A stretch of 64,000 nucleotides of DNA from the NCBI RefSeq assembly GCF_018398335.1, contig NZ_JAHBRX010000001.1, positions 2,596,001 through 2,660,000 of the forward strand, given 5' to 3'. Of this stretch, positions 15,263-24,698 are shown piece after piece. The DNA comes from Chelatococcus sp. HY11 (GTDB lineage: Bacteria; Pseudomonadota; Alphaproteobacteria; Rhizobiales; Beijerinckiaceae). Positions within the stretch are counted from its first letter, which is position 1; each line of letters begins with the position of its first letter. The notes below the pieces were generated by a model that did no database searches, had not been told where the DNA came from, and saw only the letters and a list, made by a program, of their open reading frames with translations. A program made the translations under genes and the position numbers.

Positions 15263-16380
15263 TGCTGGCGGCGGCATCGGAGCAGACCGTCTCGGCCGAG
15301 GGCCGGTTGATCGGCCGGATTCCCGTGCGGAACATATGGCTCTTGTTCCTGTATGCGTCGAATCTCGCCCGGTTTCATGGGCAGCATATGGCAGAGGTAG
15401 AAGACGCGCCTGACTTCCCGTCGCTGGTCGCGCGCCTTCTTTGCTATGCCGTCGACAGGCGTCTGCGGCGTAACCTCAGTCGCGGTTACCAGCGCCGTGA
15501 GGCCATCCTGCCGCGTGTCAGGGGCCGGATCGATGTCCTCAAGACCTACTCGCATGACCTTCTCAACAAGGGGATGATTGCTTGCCGCTTTGAGGAATTC
15601 ACCTTCGATACACCGCGCAACCGCCTCGTACGCGCCGCGCTCGATGCGATGGCTGCCCGCATTGATGACGCCATTCTAAGTCATGAATGTGCCCGATTGG
15701 CCGGAGACCTAGGCCGGCAGGGGGTGGGAGGCGTAAAGCCGTCGCGGGCCGAGATGAGCGCCGACCGTATGGGTCGCCATGATGCGGATGACCTGCTGAT
15801 GGTGACGCTGGCACGCCTGGTGTTTGACCTGCTGCTTCCCACAGAGGACCAGGGTGGTCACACCATGACGCGGGTGGAAAAGGATGCTGTCCTCGTCCGG
15901 CAGCTATTTGAGAAAGCGATCGGCAACTTCTATGCGGCTGAGCTGTCGGCGCTCGGTTGGAAGGTTTTGCAAGGAAAACGGCTTTCGTGGCAGATCGAAG
16001 ATGCCACGAACGGTATCGCCGCCATTCTTCCCGGAATGACGGCTGATATCATTCTCGACCATGCTCTAAATGACCGGCGGGTGGTCATCGATACCAAGTT
16101 CACCTCGGTCTTTGGCGCATCGCAGCACCGGGAGACCGTTCTTAAAAGCGGCTATATCTATCAGCTCTATGCCTATCTCCGGAGCCAGGAGCGCCTAGAA
16201 GATCCGCGTTCTCTAACGGCAAGGGGGATGTTTATTCATCCGTCGGTGGACGGTGACGTGGATGAGACCGTCAGGATTCAGGGGCATGACATCCGGTTCG
16301 CCACTGTCGATTTGATGCTGCCGACGGCAGCGATTATCACACGCCTGCGCACCCTCGTGCCATCGTTGACGGATCAGTAG
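15259..16380 (+). CDS. mcrC: McrC-type nuclease subunit
   Basis: 373 residues beginning four bases inside the mcrB stop. N-terminal IPVRNIWLLFLYASNL is the McrC opening that contacts McrB. The C-terminal nuclease shows a PD-(D/E)xK pattern: DIILDHALNDRRVVIDTKF (about 256-275) with the Asp and the D-T-K pair. Length is typical. With McrB it forms a modification-dependent restriction enzyme, probably directed at phage or incoming DNA with modified bases. Target modification cannot be inferred. Confidence 0.9.
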   Translation: MMLAAASEQTVSAEGRLIGRIPVRNIWLLFLYASNLARFHGQHMAEVEDAPDFPSLVARLLCYAVDRRLRRNLSRGYQRREAILPRVRGRIDVLKTYSHDLLNKGMIACRFEEFTFDTPRNRLVRAALDAMAARIDDAILSHECARLAGDLGRQGVGGVKPSRAEMSADRMGRHDADDLLMVTLARLVFDLLLPTEDQGGHTMTRVEKDAVLVRQLFEKAIGNFYAAELSALGWKVLQGKRLSWQIEDATNGIAAILPGMTADIILDHALNDRRVVIDTKFTSVFGASQHRETVLKSGYIYQLYAYLRSQERLEDPRSLTARGMFIHPSVDGDVDETVRIQGHDIRFATVDLMLPTAAIITRLRTLVPSLTDQ

Positions 16381-16480
16381 CTTTATCAGGGTGGGTAAGG
16401 CGTTGTGCGCGTTTACGGAACTCTGAGCGCGCCCCGTCGTGGCGGGTCAGGCTCTAGGCTTTGCCCGGAGCCCTGTGGGC

Positions 16481-16623
16481 AGGTCTCCGCCCATACGGGG
16501 TGACGATCCCTCGCGCGGGGTTTGAGGGCTCGGGAGCCCACCACCAAAGCAGCCCCCTTGCTTCGCTGTTTCCGCCGTCGCCCCTCAGATGGTGAGGGCG
16601 ACGGACGGCTCCAGACGAAGCAG
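16481..16623 (+). repeat. Direct repeat flanking McrBC, copy 2
   Basis: Second copy of the repeat at 12803-12943, with the same 9-bp stem CCGTCGCCC/GGGCGACGG (16575-16583/16596-16604). A few substitutions separate the copies. It precedes the next defence operon, so each defence module is preceded by one copy. Confidence 0.85.
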
Positions 16624-16686
16624 GCGCTGAGAGTCGTGGATGAATGTCGCATTAGGGAAAATCATGCCCGCTTCGCGGTTGCCGTG

Positions 16687-16705
16687 AATGGCTGAAATAG
16701 CCATT
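16687..16705 (+). promoter_or_regulatory. Inverted repeat before the Phd-like gene
   Basis: AATGGCT (16687-16693) and AGCCATT (16699-16705), perfect 7-bp arms with a 5-bp centre, 43 bp before the Phd-like start at 16748. Phd-family proteins bind palindromes in their own promoter, so this is a candidate autoregulatory operator for the whole restriction operon. Confidence 0.5.
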
Positions 16706-16747
16706 ATGGATCGACTCTGTCGCTGGGGGCCTTCCGCATTGAAAACC

Positions 16748-16939
16748 ATGTCGGCCAAGGACGCCAAGAACGCTTTCGGGCTGTTGATCGATTCTGCGCG
16801 GGCCGAGCCCGTGGCCATCGAGAAGCACGGCCGCAAGGTCGTGGTGGTGCTGGCGGTCGAGGAGTTCGAGCGGTTGAGGCAGGTGGAGCAGATGGCCGCT
16901 GGCGGTGACAATAAGACGGGGAAGAGTGCCGTAAAATGA
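16748..16939 (+). CDS. Phd/YefM-like antitoxin-fold regulator
   Basis: 63 residues: MSAKDAKNAFGLLIDSA, then EPVAIEKHGRKVVVVLAVEEFERL, the classical Phd/YefM N-terminal DNA-binding fold. An upstream ATG at 16706 would add 14 residues. No Doc, YoeB or other toxin follows. Instead the stop overlaps the methylase start (ATGA), coupling its translation to the restriction operon. The likely role is operon repression rather than antitoxin, although the short C-terminal tail (MAAGGDNKTGKSAVK) could still bind a partner. Confidence 0.75.
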   Translation: MSAKDAKNAFGLLIDSARAEPVAIEKHGRKVVVVLAVEEFERLRQVEQMAAGGDNKTGKSAVK

Positions 16940-19737
16940 ATGCGGTTGAGATCGAGGAATCCATTACCGCCCTCTCAGAACAGCCCTTTGATGCGGCTGA
17001 GTTCCCGTTCGCCTTCCTGCTGGCCTTTGGCAACAAGGAAACGACCATCAAGCGGCTGCGGTCGGGGGCGTCCAACAAGTCTGATGTCGGCGGCATTCTC
17101 CAGACCAGCAACATTCATATCAAGGTCGCGGCGCAGGGCGAGACGGGAAAGACCCTCGCTGCGCTGAAGGCGAGCCCCGCCACCGCCAGGGCGAAAGCGC
17201 GCTTTGTGCTAGCAACGGACGGGGCGGATTTTGAGGCGGAAGACCTGGAGACTGGCGAAACGGTCGCCTGCACCTTTGGGGACTTCCCCAACCATTTTGG
17301 CTTCTTCCTGCCGCTTGCCGGCATCACCACCGTCAAGCAGGTCCGTGAGAGTTCCTTCGACATCCGGGCCACGAGCCGTCTGAACCGGCTATATCGCACG
17401 CTTCTCGAAGAAAACCCTGACTGGGACGCCGCCGAACGCCGCCCGGAAATGAACCACTTCATGGCGCGGCTCATCTTCTGCTTCTTTGCGGAAGATACGG
17501 ACATCTTCAACGGCACCGGCCTATTCACCGCCACGATTGAACAGATGAGCGCGCGCGACTCGTCCAACACGCATGAGGTGATTCAGGCGCTGTTCCGCGC
17601 GATGAACACGAAGATCGGCGAGCGTGCGGCAGCGAACCTGCCGCGATGGGCTGATGCCTTCCCATACGTGAACGGCGAGCTTTTCTCCGGCAGCATCGAC
17701 GTGCCGCGCTTCAGCAAGATTGCGCGCTCATACCTGCTGCATATCGGCAATCTCGATTGGACGAAGATCAATCCCGACATCTTCGGTTCGATGATCCAGG
17801 CTGTCGCGGATGATGAGGAGCGGGGCGCCCTCGGCATGCACTACACCAGCGTGCCGAACATCCTGAAGGTGCTGAACCCGCTGTTCCTTGATGATCTGCG
17901 CGACAAGCTGGAGGAAGCCGGGGACAATGCGCGGTCGCTTCTCAATCTCCGCAAGCGCATGGCGAAAATCAGGGTCTTTGACCCGGCGTGCGGATCGGGG
18001 AATTTCCTCGTCATCGCGTATAAGGAGATGCGGGCGATTGAGGCCGAGATTAACCGACGGCGCGGTGAGTTCGACCGCCGGACGGAAATACCGCTGACGA
18101 ATTTCCGGGGTATTGAGCTACGTGATTTTCCGGCGGAGATCGCCCGGCTGGCGCTCATTATCGCTGAGTTTCAGTGCGACGTCCTCTATCGCGGGCAGAA
18201 GGAGGCGTTGGCGGAGTTCCTGCCGCTTGACGCGCAGAACTGGATTACCTGCGGCAATGCATTGCGGCTGGACTGGCTGAGTGTCTGCCCGCCTACGGGA
18301 ACGGGCGTGAAGCTGCATGGCGATGATTTGTTCAGCACACCGCTCGACCAGGCGCAGATAGATTTCGAGAATGAGGGTGGGGAGACCTACATTTGCGGAA
18401 ATCCGCCGTATCTAGGTAATAAGCTGCAATCTGAAGAACAGAAGTCCGACCTTCAACGAGTATTTGAGGGGCGAGTAGATGGTTGGAAATCCCTCGACTA
18501 CGTCGCTGGATGGCTCATGAAGGCTGTTGACTATGGGCTGTATACCAGGTCAGCGACGGCATTTGTTGCGACAAACTCTATCTGTCAAGGTCAGCAGGTA
18601 TCCATTCTTTGGCCCCACATATTCTCTAGTGGGTACCAAGTCGCATTCGCTCACACCTCATTCAAGTGGTCAAATCTCGCCAGTTTTAACGCCGGTGTGA
18701 TTGTTGTGATCGTCGGTATATCGAATCATGTTGGTCCGAAGCGCTCACTCTTTTCGATTGACGCGCAAGGTCGTTCTATTGAGAAGACGTGCAGTCAGAT
18801 CAATGCTTATCTGGTTGATGGACCGAATATTGTTATTGAGAGTAGACGCGATCCACCATTGGGATGTTCCCCGATGTTGTTTGGTAATATGCCGAGGGAT
18901 GGCGGCCACCTTATTGTAACAACTGAAGAGAGATCTCGCCACTGGAACGACAGCGTATTTCGGCGCTACACTAAGAGATTCATGGGCTCTGAGGATTTCA
19001 TTCAGGGAAAGGTGCGGTATTGCCTCTGGATCGAAGCCGAGCAGTACGAAGACTCTATGAATTCGCCGGAAATCCAACGCCGGCTGGAAGAAGTCCGTCA
19101 AATGCGCCTTGAAAGCAAGGCAAGCTCAACGCGGGACTATGCACGCTCTCCTTACAGGTTTGTCCAGATTCAAGGGAAGCCGTCTCATTCCTCATTGATC
19201 ATTCCTCGGCACAGTTCAGAACGAAGACGATATTTGCCTGTCGACCTGCTTGATGCAGATACCGTGGTCGCTGATAGTGCATTCGCACTGTATGACGCTC
19301 CATTATGGCATTTGGCAATAATCGGTTCTCGCCTTCATTTAAACTGGGTTTCGGCGGTTTGCGGTAAGTTGAAAACTGACTACCGATACTCAAATACAAT
19401 AGGGTGGAACACTTTTCCGATACCTATTCTGACCGAGCGGAACTTGAGCGACCTTGAGCGCTCGGCTGTTAACATCCTGTTGGCACGCGAGCACTATTAC
19501 CCTGCAACGATTGGGGACATTTATGACCCAGATCGAATGGAGAGTGAGTTCCCTCTCGTGAATGAAGCGCATCAAAATAACGATGAAATACTTGAGCGCA
19601 TATATATTGGCAGGCGGTTTCGGAATGACACTGAGCGCCTCGAAAAGCTGTTCGACTTGTTTGCCCTTCAGCTGACGTCATTCAGTAATATTAAATCGCG
19701 ATCGTCGCAACGCGGAGGGCGTGGTGGAAATCTATAG
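16936..19737 (+). CDS. MmeI-type N6-adenine DNA methyltransferase
   Basis: 933 residues. Motif I DPACGSGNFL (about 347), the GIELRDFPAEIARLAL helix and catalytic motif NPPYLGN (about 487) mark a gamma-class adenine methylase of the MmeI-like group; the helical domain before it is intact. The first 150 residues match the family's N-terminus but show no obvious PD-ExK nuclease, so cleavage is presumably done by the PLD or GIY-YIG proteins downstream. The region after NPPY (target recognition, from about 18400) is visibly less G+C-rich than the first half, as expected for an exchanged specificity segment. It overlaps the PLD gene by 17 nt. Confidence 0.87.
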   Translation: MNAVEIEESITALSEQPFDAAEFPFAFLLAFGNKETTIKRLRSGASNKSDVGGILQTSNIHIKVAAQGETGKTLAALKASPATARAKARFVLATDGADFEAEDLETGETVACTFGDFPNHFGFFLPLAGITTVKQVRESSFDIRATSRLNRLYRTLLEENPDWDAAERRPEMNHFMARLIFCFFAEDTDIFNGTGLFTATIEQMSARDSSNTHEVIQALFRAMNTKIGERAAANLPRWADAFPYVNGELFSGSIDVPRFSKIARSYLLHIGNLDWTKINPDIFGSMIQAVADDEERGALGMHYTSVPNILKVLNPLFLDDLRDKLEEAGDNARSLLNLRKRMAKIRVFDPACGSGNFLVIAYKEMRAIEAEINRRRGEFDRRTEIPLTNFRGIELRDFPAEIARLALIIAEFQCDVLYRGQKEALAEFLPLDAQNWITCGNALRLDWLSVCPPTGTGVKLHGDDLFSTPLDQAQIDFENEGGETYICGNPPYLGNKLQSEEQKSDLQRVFEGRVDGWKSLDYVAGWLMKAVDYGLYTRSATAFVATNSICQGQQVSILWPHIFSSGYQVAFAHTSFKWSNLASFNAGVIVVIVGISNHVGPKRSLFSIDAQGRSIEKTCSQINAYLVDGPNIVIESRRDPPLGCSPMLFGNMPRDGGHLIVTTEERSRHWNDSVFRRYTKRFMGSEDFIQGKVRYCLWIEAEQYEDSMNSPEIQRRLEEVRQMRLESKASSTRDYARSPYRFVQIQGKPSHSSLIIPRHSSERRRYLPVDLLDADTVVADSAFALYDAPLWHLAIIGSRLHLNWVSAVCGKLKTDYRYSNTIGWNTFPIPILTERNLSDLERSAVNILLAREHYYPATIGDIYDPDRMESEFPLVNEAHQNNDEILERIYIGRRFRNDTERLEKLFDLFALQLTSFSNIKSRSSQRGGRGGNL

Positions 19738-20818
19738 CGTTTGCCAACCAAGCACTAGAACAACTCTTGATGCGATTGACATGATAGCGCAGGTTCCTGA
19801 TCTGCAATCGATCGATGTGGCTGCCGCTTATATTACATCGGGCGGACTTCAACGGATACTTGCCACTTTGAGGAGCCGTATTGGGGACCTGACGCATATT
19901 CAGACCCGCTGGCTGACCTCGGCCGATTACTGCCGCACTGAGCCAGTCGCATTAGAGGTTTTGAGCGGACTGCCGGGAGCTTCAGTAAGGTTGGCCGATG
20001 GCCAGGGGGTGGTCAACCGCAGAGGTAATCCGCTGAAGCCGTTTCATCCAAAAGCTTTCTTGTTTCGTAGTGCACAGTTTGATTACGCCCTCACTGGCTC
20101 AGGCAATGTTTCGAGATCAGGACTATCAAATGGCTGCGAGGCAGGCTTAGCGGTTGGCATCGACAGGCTGGCCGCGGGGGAGAATGCAAGGGCGAAAGAC
20201 ACAATTGCTGAACTTAGAAGCTGGTTTACTCACTATTGGAGCACTGCGGATGCGTTAACGGGCCCTCTTCTCGACGGCTACCGCAAATTGTACGAAAGCA
20301 CTGAGAATCTTCAGAACCCCGTTCCCACTGACGATGATTTGGCCACTCCCTATTCCACAAGGGGGTCTCTCACCAGCAAAGACCTACAAAAATTGCGGGC
20401 GTGCCGCTTTTTCTGGATTGAGGCAGGCGGCATCACCAAAAATCGCGGCCCCCACCTTCCAGGAAACCAGCTTATGATGAAGAGACTGTCGAGAGTCTAT
20501 TTCGGTTTTCTTCCAGAAGTTTTGCATCGCAACTCACCGATTGGCACCGTCGACATTTCATACTCCGGACAACCACTAGTAAGCTGCTCGTTAACCTTCA
20601 GCGATAATGGGATGGACAAACTGGTTCTGCCTGTGCCAGGCGCCGGAGGGCCGCCCAGCTACGACAACAAGAATTTACTTTTCAAGCGAACAGGTGCTCG
20701 CGAATTCCACCTGACCATCGGTTCATCAGCAGAGCGTACCGCTTGGAAAAAGCGTAGCCAGGCTGTGGGGGCAAGTTTCACCATGAGCGGAGTCGGGCGT
20801 GAGTGGGGAGTATTCTAA
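19721..20818 (+). CDS. PLD-family restriction-type nuclease
   Basis: 365 residues from GTG 19721, with CGGAGGG directly upstream. One HKD-type motif: FHPKAFLFR (about 107) followed by LTGSGNVSRSGL. A single copy is the arrangement of homodimeric BfiI/NgoFVII-type endonucleases, which cut without metal. C-terminal half unassigned; it may recognise DNA. The reading frame overlaps the methylase and ends 12 bp before the helicase, so it is part of one operon. Base composition is as low in G+C as the methylase's specificity half. Confidence 0.78.
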   Translation: MVEIYSVCQPSTRTTLDAIDMIAQVPDLQSIDVAAAYITSGGLQRILATLRSRIGDLTHIQTRWLTSADYCRTEPVALEVLSGLPGASVRLADGQGVVNRRGNPLKPFHPKAFLFRSAQFDYALTGSGNVSRSGLSNGCEAGLAVGIDRLAAGENARAKDTIAELRSWFTHYWSTADALTGPLLDGYRKLYESTENLQNPVPTDDDLATPYSTRGSLTSKDLQKLRACRFFWIEAGGITKNRGPHLPGNQLMMKRLSRVYFGFLPEVLHRNSPIGTVDISYSGQPLVSCSLTFSDNGMDKLVLPVPGAGGPPSYDNKNLLFKRTGAREFHLTIGSSAERTAWKKRSQAVGASFTMSGVGREWGVF

Positions 20819-20830
20819 GTGGGAGGGAAG

Positions 20831-22885
20831 ATGAGCTATAAAGGGAGAACGGTTCCATCTGTATCGGTAAGCTACGCTCAGCACGGCAGCTCCAGAAAGA
20901 CAAATGCATTAGGCATGAGGCCGATGCAAGAGCGCGCTTACGACCGTCGTGGCGAGCAATACTTGCTAATAAAATCTCCTCCGGCTTCGGGCAAGAGTCG
21001 GGCGCTGATGTTCATTGCGCTCGACAAGCTGCAAAATCAGGGCCTGAAGCAAGCCATCATCGTTGTCCCCGAGAAATCCATCGGCTCCAGCTTTAACGAC
21101 GAGCCGTTGTCGAAGTACGGCTTTTGGGCGGACTGGGTCGTTCAGCCCAAATGGAACCTGTGCAACGCCCCTGGCGAGGATGGCGGCAAGGTCAATTCCG
21201 TCGGTGCGTTTCTTGAAAGCAGCGACAATGTCCTGGTCTGCACTCATGCAACATTCCGCTTCGCCGTCGACAAGTTCGGCATCGAGAGGTTCGATGACCG
21301 CTTGATTGCGGTGGATGAGTTTCATCACGTTTCCGCCGACCCAGAGAGCAGGCTCGGCCAGCATCTCGGCCAGTTGATTGCGCGTGAACGGACGCACATT
21401 GTAGCGATGACCGGCTCCTACTTCCGGGGGGATGCTGTTCCCGTCCTGGCGCCGCAGGACGAGGCCAAGTTCGATACGGTCACTTACACCTATTACGAAC
21501 AGCTCAACGGCTATGAGTATCTGAAGCAGCTGGATATCGGGTACTTCTTCTATTCAGGGCGGTATTCGGACGACATTCTGCAGGTTCTGGACCCGGCGGA
21601 GAAGACGATCGTCCACATCCCGAGCGTCAATTCGCGCGAAAGCACGAAGGACAAGATCAGGGAAGTCGAACACATCATCGAGGAGTTGGGGGAGTGGCAG
21701 GGCATTGACCCGGCCACGGGTTTCCAGCTGGTGAAGGCGGCCGATGGCCGTGTTTTGCGGATTGCCGATCTTGTCGACGATGACGCATCGAAGCGCGATC
21801 GTGTTTCTGGGTCGCTGAAAGACCCGGCGCAAAAGAACAACCGGGATCATGTCGACATCATCATTGCGCTCGGCATGGCAAAGGAAGGGTTTGACTGGAT
21901 TTGGTGCGAGCACGCGCTGACGGTCGGCTATCGTTCCAGCCTGACTGAGATTGTGCAAATCATCGGTCGGGCCACGCGGGATGCACCGGGAAAGACCCGT
22001 GCCCGCTTCACCAATCTCATCGCCGAGCCGGATGCGTCGGAACAAGCCGTGACGGAAGCGGTCAACGACACGCTCAAGGCCATTGCCGCGAGCCTTCTTA
22101 TGGAGCAGGTGCTCGCCCCGCGATTCAACTTCACGCCCAAGAACCAGAATAGCGGCCCGGTTGAGGGCTTTGATTACGGCGAAGGCGGCTATGACCCCAA
22201 GAAGTGCAATGTCGGCTTCAATGAGGAGACGGGGCAGTTCCAGATAGAGATCAAGGGACTGGCCGAACCCAAGAGCAAGGAAGCGACCCGCATCTGCCAG
22301 GAAGACTTGAACGAGGTGATTGCGGCCTTTGTACAGGACAAGACGGCCATCGAGCGCGGTCTGTTCGACGAGGAACTTATCCCCGAGGAACTGACGCAGG
22401 TCCGCATGGGTAAAATCATCAAGGACAAATATCCCGAACTTGATGACGAGGATCAGGAAGCGGTGCGTCAGCACGCGATAGCCGCGCTGAACCTGACCCA
22501 GCAGGCAAAGCAGATTGCACTGGGTGACGGCGATGCCGAGCCCAGCGCCAACACGGCCCTGATTGATGGCGTACGCAAGTTCGCGATGGATGTCCGTGAA
22601 CTCGACATCGACCTGATTGACCGGATCAACCCGTTCGGCGAGGCGTACGCTATTCTCGCCAAGACGATGAGCGAGGATAGTCTGAAGCAGGTCGCAGCGG
22701 CGATTGCCGCCAAGCGGACGACGCTGACGCCGGACGAAGCAAAGGCTCTCGCCGTACGCGCCTTTAAATTCAAGAAAGAGCGAGGACGGCTGCCCTCGAT
22801 CAGCTCGACTGACGCATGGGAGAAGAAGATGGCCGAGGGCGCCGCAGCCTTTGTCCGCTTCAAGGATGAGGGCCGCTATGAGTGA
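20831..22885 (+). CDS. Superfamily 2 DEAD/DEAH helicase
   Basis: 684 residues from ATG 20831 (GGGAGGGA upstream; GTG at 20819 is a poorer start). Motif I SPPASGKSR (about 50), motif II VDEFHH (about 161), motif III MTGS (about 193) and motif VI QIIGRATRD (about 375) are clear. The C-terminal 270 residues are helical and unassigned. In multi-gene restriction systems such helicases translocate on DNA and deliver the nuclease. Its stop overlaps the GIY-YIG start (ATGAGTGA). Confidence 0.85.
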   Translation: MSYKGRTVPSVSVSYAQHGSSRKTNALGMRPMQERAYDRRGEQYLLIKSPPASGKSRALMFIALDKLQNQGLKQAIIVVPEKSIGSSFNDEPLSKYGFWADWVVQPKWNLCNAPGEDGGKVNSVGAFLESSDNVLVCTHATFRFAVDKFGIERFDDRLIAVDEFHHVSADPESRLGQHLGQLIARERTHIVAMTGSYFRGDAVPVLAPQDEAKFDTVTYTYYEQLNGYEYLKQLDIGYFFYSGRYSDDILQVLDPAEKTIVHIPSVNSRESTKDKIREVEHIIEELGEWQGIDPATGFQLVKAADGRVLRIADLVDDDASKRDRVSGSLKDPAQKNNRDHVDIIIALGMAKEGFDWIWCEHALTVGYRSSLTEIVQIIGRATRDAPGKTRARFTNLIAEPDASEQAVTEAVNDTLKAIAASLLMEQVLAPRFNFTPKNQNSGPVEGFDYGEGGYDPKKCNVGFNEETGQFQIEIKGLAEPKSKEATRICQEDLNEVIAAFVQDKTAIERGLFDEELIPEELTQVRMGKIIKDKYPELDDEDQEAVRQHAIAALNLTQQAKQIALGDGDAEPSANTALIDGVRKFAMDVRELDIDLIDRINPFGEAYAILAKTMSEDSLKQVAAAIAAKRTTLTPDEAKALAVRAFKFKKERGRLPSISSTDAWEKKMAEGAAAFVRFKDEGRYE

Positions 22886-24062
22886 CCCGGATCTTGATGA
22901 ACTGAGGGCGGAACTCGACGAGTTTGCCCAGCCCGAGAAGAAGGGCGGGCGGTCGCCCCGCGAGGAACGCATCATCGCTGGATTTGAAGAAATCCAGCGC
23001 TTCGTCGACAAACATGGCCATGCCCCGCAGCACGGCGAAGATCGTGACATCTTTGAGCGCCTTTATGCGGTGCGTCTTGACCGTTTGCGCGGTCTGGAAG
23101 AATGCCGAACCGTGCTTACTCCTTTGGACCACCAGGGTTTGCTGACTGGTGCCGATACGGTCGCCGCAGCTGTAGCTGACGATGAAATCGACGAGGATGA
23201 ACTGCTGGCCGAGCTGAGCGGTGCTGACGGCAGCGCCGATATCACGGCCCTGCGCCACGTTCGAGGCAGCGCTGAAAAGCGCGCGGCCGAGGAGATCGGC
23301 AACCGTACCGTCTGCGAAGACTTCGACAGGTTCAAGCCGCTCTTTGAACAGGTCAGGAAGGACTTACAATCAGGTGTTCGTGAGACTCGGCCTTTCCAGA
23401 CAATGGCCGAGATTCAGAAGGGCGAATTCTTTATTGTCGGCGGCCAGATCGCTTATGTCGCGGAAGTCGGCGAGGAATTCACAACGCAGTATGAGCGGCG
23501 CGATAGCCGTCTGCGCGTCATTTACGACAACGCTACGGAAAGCGATGTTCTCCTTCGTTCACTCCAGCGCGCACTTCACCGTGATGATGCCGGAAGGCGC
23601 ATAACGGACCCCGTGGCGGGGCCGCTTTTCGCGAGTGAAAGCGCAGAGGGCGATCAGGCAAGCGGGACCATCTATGTGCTGCGTAGCAAATCGGACCATC
23701 CGGTTGTGGCGGCCAATCGTGACGTGTTGCACAAGATCGGAGTGACAGGCGGGGAAGTCGCGCGGCGTTTCGGCAACGCGAAACTGGACCCGACTTTCCT
23801 GATGGCCGATGTCGAGTTGGTAGCCACCTATGAGCTTTACAATATCAACCGTTCCAGACTTGAGAACTTAATTCACCGAATTTTCGATGTGGCGCGTTTG
23901 GATGTTGAAATCAAAGACAGATTTGGCAATCCCGTTGTTCCACGCGAATGGTTCCTCGTTCCGCTCTTTGTCGTAGACGAGGCTGTAGAGCGGATCAGGG
24001 ATGGAACAATTACGGCGTACCGCTATGACCCAAAATCAGCAGCGCTTGTGCGCGCTGCCTGA
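22878..24062 (+). CDS. GIY-YIG nuclease-domain protein
   Basis: 394 residues from ATG 22878, overlapping the helicase stop. An acidic helical N-terminal half is followed by a GIY-YIG domain of the T5orf172/MUG113 type: GTIYVLRSK (about 263), LHKIGVTGGEVARRFGNA (about 283-300), and ELYNINRSRLENLIHRIF with the Glu of the active site. This is the second candidate effector nuclease of the operon. It is convergent with the PIN-like gene, 21 bp apart. Confidence 0.8.
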   Translation: MSDPDLDELRAELDEFAQPEKKGGRSPREERIIAGFEEIQRFVDKHGHAPQHGEDRDIFERLYAVRLDRLRGLEECRTVLTPLDHQGLLTGADTVAAAVADDEIDEDELLAELSGADGSADITALRHVRGSAEKRAAEEIGNRTVCEDFDRFKPLFEQVRKDLQSGVRETRPFQTMAEIQKGEFFIVGGQIAYVAEVGEEFTTQYERRDSRLRVIYDNATESDVLLRSLQRALHRDDAGRRITDPVAGPLFASESAEGDQASGTIYVLRSKSDHPVVAANRDVLHKIGVTGGEVARRFGNAKLDPTFLMADVELVATYELYNINRSRLENLIHRIFDVARLDVEIKDRFGNPVVPREWFLVPLFVVDEAVERIRDGTITAYRYDPKSAALVRAA

Positions 24063-24083
24063 GGGAAATTGCCAAGAGGCATC

Positions 24084-24698
24084 TCATACCGCCGCGCGCG
24101 CCGCCCTTGGCAGACTCATGCAGGAGACGGCCGCATCCTCGCCGATGACCGTAACGAGACGGGCGATATGTGCCGGAGGTACGCGCATCCGGGCCTTTTG
24201 CAGTGCGGCCATGACCGCTTTGATATGACCCTCCGGGCCGAGCGCCTGAATAACGGCCTCGTGCAAGAGTAATTCGGCGGTGGAGACCACGGGAAGCTTC
24301 GGAAAGCTGCTCGCGCAAAGGCTCATAGCCTTGCGCTCATCGATGAGCGCGATTCCGTCCGCCTCATAGGCATAGGCGATGGTCGCGGCTTCGCCATCAT
24401 CAAGGGTTCGCAGGGCTGATCCATCAATAAGGCTTTCATAGACGCGGCCTCCCATCTCTCCGACGGTGACAAGATCAATCGCTCTCGCATCAATCAAACC
24501 CTGCAGGGCGCCCGCGTCATTATGGCCGTTGCGCATACCCTGGATTAGTTCGGCCCGAGCGTTGGCCGTAACTGCCCACCGGTTGGGAAGGGCCGCCATG
24601 ATAGCGCGTGCACACCCGGTCGCATTGAGGTTGATAACAACGCTGGCGTCGGCCACGAGAACAGGGTGCGGATTAATGAGGAAGTTTGACGAGCTCAT
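24084..24698 (-). CDS. PIN-like (DUF3368-type) nuclease, probable toxin
   Basis: 204 residues from ATG 24698 (start at 24731 possible). Acidic PIN residues are visible: Asp in VLVADASVVINL, Glu in TANARAELIQG, Asp-Asp-Gly-Glu in TLDDGEAATIAYA, and Asp in IALIDERKA. PIN proteins are metal-dependent ribonucleases, often toxins. The 5' end overlaps the XRE-ImmA/IrrE gene, so synthesis is coupled to its likely controller. The last gene of the four-gene operon that begins at 27781. Confidence 0.75.
   Translation of the reverse strand: MSSSNFLINPHPVLVADASVVINLNATGCARAIMAALPNRWAVTANARAELIQGMRNGHNDAGALQGLIDARAIDLVTVGEMGGRVYESLIDGSALRTLDDGEAATIAYAYEADGIALIDERKAMSLCASSFPKLPVVSTAELLLHEAVIQALGPEGHIKAVMAALQKARMRVPPAHIARLVTVIGEDAAVSCMSLPRAARAAV

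Noticed and set aside
16748-16939. Type II toxin-antitoxin pair
   Set aside because: The Phd-like protein has no toxin neighbour; it overlaps a methylase gene instead.
16936-24062. DISARM system
   Set aside because: A methylase, PLD protein and helicase occur, but no DUF1998 (DrmB) or DrmA-type helicase features; the methylase is of the MmeI group and a GIY-YIG protein is added.
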